Origin: Arenicola marina
Taxonomy: Eukaryota > Annelida > Polychaeta > Arenicolidae
Assembly (NCBI GenBank): GCA_964019135.1
Contig: OZ025248.1
Span: forward strand, 42,277,670-42,341,669
Length of the DNA stretch: 64,000 nucleotides
Direction of reading: 5' to 3'
Of the stretch, positions 61,101 to 64,000 are shown one piece after another (the stretch's first letter is position 1; every line of letters begins with the position of its first letter). A program made the translations under genes and the position numbers. The notes under the pieces are model-generated. The model worked only from the letters and a program-made list of their open reading frames with translations. It was not told where the DNA came from and did not search any database.

Positions 61101-61842
61101 GTGACGACAAGGACTCACAATGAAGTGAGGGCGCTAGGACTTGAGGCATGTGGAGACGACAAGGACTCACAATGAAGTGAGGGCGCCAGGACTTGAGGCG
61201 TGTGGTGACGGCAAGGACTCACAATGAGGTGAGGGCGCCAAGACCTGAGGCGTGTGGTGACGACAAGGACTCACAATGAAGTGAGGGCGCTAGGACTTGA
61301 GGCGTGTGGTGACGACAAGGACTCACAATGAAGTGAGGGCGCCAGGACTTGAGGCGTGTGGTGACGACAAGGAGTCACAATGAAATGAGGGCGCCAGGAC
61401 TTGAGGCGTGTGGTGACGACAAGGACTCACAATGAAGTGAGGGCGCCACGACTTGAGGCGTGTGGTGACGACAAGGATTCACAATGAAGTGAGGGCGCCA
61501 CGACTTGAGGCGTGTGGTGACGACAAGGAGTCTCAATGAAGTGAGGGCGCCACGACTTGAGGCGTGTGGTGACGACAAGGACTCACAATGAAGTGAGGGC
61601 GCTAGGACTTGAGGCATGTGGAGACGACAAGGACTCACAATGAAGTGAGGGCGCCAGGACTTGAGGCGTGTGGTGACGGCAAGGACTCACAATGAGGTGA
61701 GGGCGCCAAGACCTGAGGCGTGTGGTGACGACAAGGACTCACAATGAAGTGAGGGCGCCAGGACTTGAGGCGTGTGGTGACGACAAGGAGTCACAATGAA
61801 ATGAGGGCGCCAGGACTTGAGGCGTGTGGTGACGACAAGGAC

Positions 61843-62790
61843 TCACAATGAAGTGAGGGCGCCACGACTTGAGGCGTGTGGTGACGACAAGGATTCACAA
61901 TGAAGTGAGGGCGCCACGACTTGAGGCGTGTGGTGACGGCAAGGACTCACTATGAAGTGAGGGCGCCAGGACTCGAGGCGTGTGGTGACGAAAAGAACTC
62001 CCAATGAAGTGAGGGCGCCACGACTTGAGGCGTGTGGTGACGACAAGGACTCACAATGAAGTGAGGGCGCCAACACTTGAGGCGTGTGATGACGACAAGG
62101 ACTCACAATGAAGTGAGGGCGCCAAGATTTGAGGCGTGTGGTGACGACAAGGACACACAATGAGGTGAAGGCGCCAGGACTTGAGGTGTGTGGTGACGAC
62201 AAGGACTCACAATAAAGTGAGGGAGTCAGGACTTGAGGCGTGTGGTGACGACAAGGACTCACAATGATGTGAGGGCGCCAGGACTTAAGGTGTGTGGTGA
62301 CGACAAGGACTCACAATGATGTGAGGGCGCCAGGACTTGAGGCGTGTGGTGACGACAAGGACTCACAATGAGGTGAGAGCGCCAGGACTTAAGGCGTGTG
62401 GTGACGACAAGGACTCACAATGAAGTGAGGGCGCCAGGACTTAAGGCGTGTGGTGACGACAAGGACTCACAATGATGTGAGGGCGCCAGGACTTGAGGCG
62501 TGTGATGACGACAAGGACTCACAATGAAGTGAGGGCGCCAGTACTTGAGGCGTGTGGTGACGACAAGGACCCACAATGAAGTGAGGGCGCCAAGACTTGA
62601 GGCGTGTGGTGACGACAAGGACTCACTATGAAGTGAGGGCGCCAGGACTTGAGGCGTGTGGTGACGAAAAGAACTCCCAATGAAGTGAGGGCGCCACGAC
62701 TTGAGGCGTGTGGTGACGACAAGGACTCACAATGAAGTGAGGGCGCCAACACTTGAGGCGTGTGATGACGACAAGGACTCACAATGAAGT
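61843..62790. repeat. Displaced copy of the 51190-52140 segment
   Basis: The same series of unusual units (AAAAGAACTCCCAATG, GCCAACACTTGAGG, GTGAGGGAGTCAGG, CAAGGACCCAC) appears in both places, offset by 10652. That equals 205 units minus 8 bases, and the four small losses between 59461 and 61053 account for the 8. The copy is therefore in register, as expected from unequal exchange or gene conversion. Confidence 0.85.
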
Positions 62791-63369
62791 GAGATCGCCA
62801 AGACTTGAGGCGTGTGGTGACGACAAGGACTCACAATGAAGTGAGGGCGCCACGACTTGAGGCGTGTGGTGACGACAAGGACTCATAATGAAGTGAGGGC
62901 GCCACGACTTGAGGCGTGTGGTGACGACAAGGACTCACAATGATGTGAGGGCGCCAGTACTCGAGGCGGGTGGTGACGACAAGGGACTCACAATGATGTG
63001 AGGGCGCCAGGACTCGAGGCGGGTGGTGACGACAAGGACTCACAAAGATGTGAGGGCGCCAAGACTCGAGGCGTGTGGTGACGACAAGGACTCATAATGA
63101 AGTGAGGGCGCCAAGACTCGAGGTGTGAGGTGACGACAAGGACTCACAATGAAGTGAGGGCGCCAGGACTCGAGGCGTGTGGTGACGACAAGGACTCATA
63201 ATGAAGTGAGGGCGCCAGGACTCGAGGCGGGTGGTGACGACAAGGACTCATAATGAAGTGAGGGCGCCAGGACTCGAGGCGTGTGGTGACGACAAGGACT
63301 CACAATGAAGTGAGGGCGCCACGACTTGAGGCGTGTGGTGACGACAAGGACTCACAATGATGTGAGGGC

Positions 63370-63790
63370 GCCAGTACTCGGGGCGTCTGGTGACGACAGG
63401 GACTCACAATGATGTGAGGGCGCCAGGACTCGAGGCGGGTGGTGACGACAAGGACTCACAATGAAGTGAGGGCGCCAAGACTTGAGGCGTGTGGTGACGA
63501 CAAGGACTCACAATGATGTGAGGGCGCCAGTACTCGGGGCGTCTGGTGACGACAGGGACTCACAATGATGTGAGGGCGCCAGGACTCGAGGCGGGTGGTG
63601 ACGACAAGGACTCACAATGATGTGAGGGCGCCACGACTTGAGGCGTGTGGTGACGACAAGGACTCACAATGATGTGAGGGCGCCAGTACTCGGGGCGTCT
63701 GGTGACGACAGGGACTCACAATGATGTGAGGGCGCCAGGACTCGAGGCGGGTGGTGACGACAAGGACTCACAATGATGTGAGGGCGCCAC
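63370..63790. repeat. Three-unit (156-bp) higher-order repeat
   Basis: GTACTCGGGGCGTCTGG recurs at 63374, 63530 and 63686, each followed by a CCAGGACTCGAGGCGGG unit and then a third unit with TTGAGGCGTG. It is a recent local amplification of the variant used as a marker in the 1664-bp repeat. Confidence 0.85.
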
Positions 63791-64000
63791 GACTTGAGGC
63801 GTGTGGTGACGACAAGGACTCACAATGAAGTGAGGGCGCCAAGACTCGAGGCGTGTGGTGACGACAAGGACTCACAATGAAGTGAGGGCGCCACGACTTG
63901 AGGCGTGTGGTGACGACAAGGACTCACAATGATGTGAGGGCGCCAAGACTCGAGGCGTGTGGTGACGACAAGGACTCACAATGATGTGAGGGCGCCAAGA

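Larger units (their letters stand above)
38897..64000. repeat. 25-kb array of a 52-bp satellite, about 483 copies, open at the right edge
   Basis: The unit joins GAGGCGTGTGGTGACGACAA, GGACTCACAATGAAGTGAGG and GCGCCAGGACTT, 52 bp, from 38897 to the end of the window. Copies differ mostly at fixed sites: GCCAGGAC, GCCACGAC, GCCAAGAC or GCCAGTAC; TTGAGG, TCGAGG or TTAAGG; GGACTC or GGAGTC; TGAAGTG, TGATGTG or TGAGGTG. Indels are few (losses near 59461, 60475, 60537 and 61053; one gain near 62985). Each unit holds the inverted repeat CTCAC-N6-GTGAG and the palindrome GGCGCC. Open frames of 67-139 codons on the minus strand are by-products. The true length is unknown because the window ends inside it. 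Confidence 0.97.

Noticed and set aside
22218..64000. CRISPR arrays
   Set aside because: The units are contiguous, with no unique spacers and no cas-like genes, and the surroundings are eukaryotic.
198..64000. The two 52-bp arrays (198-1328 and 38897-64000) as one family
   Set aside because: Same length only; the sequences do not align on either strand.

Overview
This window is eukaryotic, non-coding, repeat-dominated DNA. I find no gene that I can support: no rRNA or intact tRNA gene, no CRISPR array and no bacterial-style operon. About 50 of the 64 kb (roughly 78%) lies in tandem arrays with unit lengths of 23, 29, 30, 38, 43, 44, 45, 52, 59 and 83 bp. The rest is mostly AT-rich single-copy DNA carrying small non-autonomous transposable elements. 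tRNA-derived SINEs with target-site duplications, a MITE and a hAT-like terminus point to an animal genome. The general look suggests a marine invertebrate, possibly a mollusc, but that is a guess. So many VNTR arrays together would fit a subtelomeric or heterochromatic location, but no telomeric repeat is visible.

Layout. 198-1328: 52-bp array. 1345-2449: two blocks of one 43/44-bp family around 0.5 kb of other DNA. 2451-2650: hAT-like terminus. 2655-2846: 38-bp array. 4991-5170: complete 180-bp SINE. 5211-7413: GATA-rich 23-bp array. 8411-8610: 200-bp MITE containing its own 30-bp repeats. 8690-8945: G-run-rich repeats. 9927-11313: 45-bp array. 11348-11604: complete 257-bp SINE on the minus strand. 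13265-16025: extremely strand-asymmetric, G-rich 59-bp array. 16128-22217: mostly unique, with a 29-bp array, a degenerate 83-bp array and a SINE remnant. 22218-37757: 15.5-kb array of a 43-bp unit with nested higher-order repeats. 37758-38896: unique. 38897-64000: 25-kb array of a 52-bp unit, with large duplications, running off the right edge.

Many very long open reading frames exist in the 43-, 45- and 59-bp arrays. They follow from units that lack stop codons in several frames and are open in overlapping frames, in some cases on both strands. Substitutions do not look constrained and no gene structure surrounds them, so I do not call them genes. The strongest new observations are the two complete SINEs, the MITE with an internal minisatellite, the frequent placement of transposable elements at array edges, and the nested higher-order structure of the two large satellites. 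I did not find a new biological system; the window is best read as a record of tandem-repeat birth and amplification.
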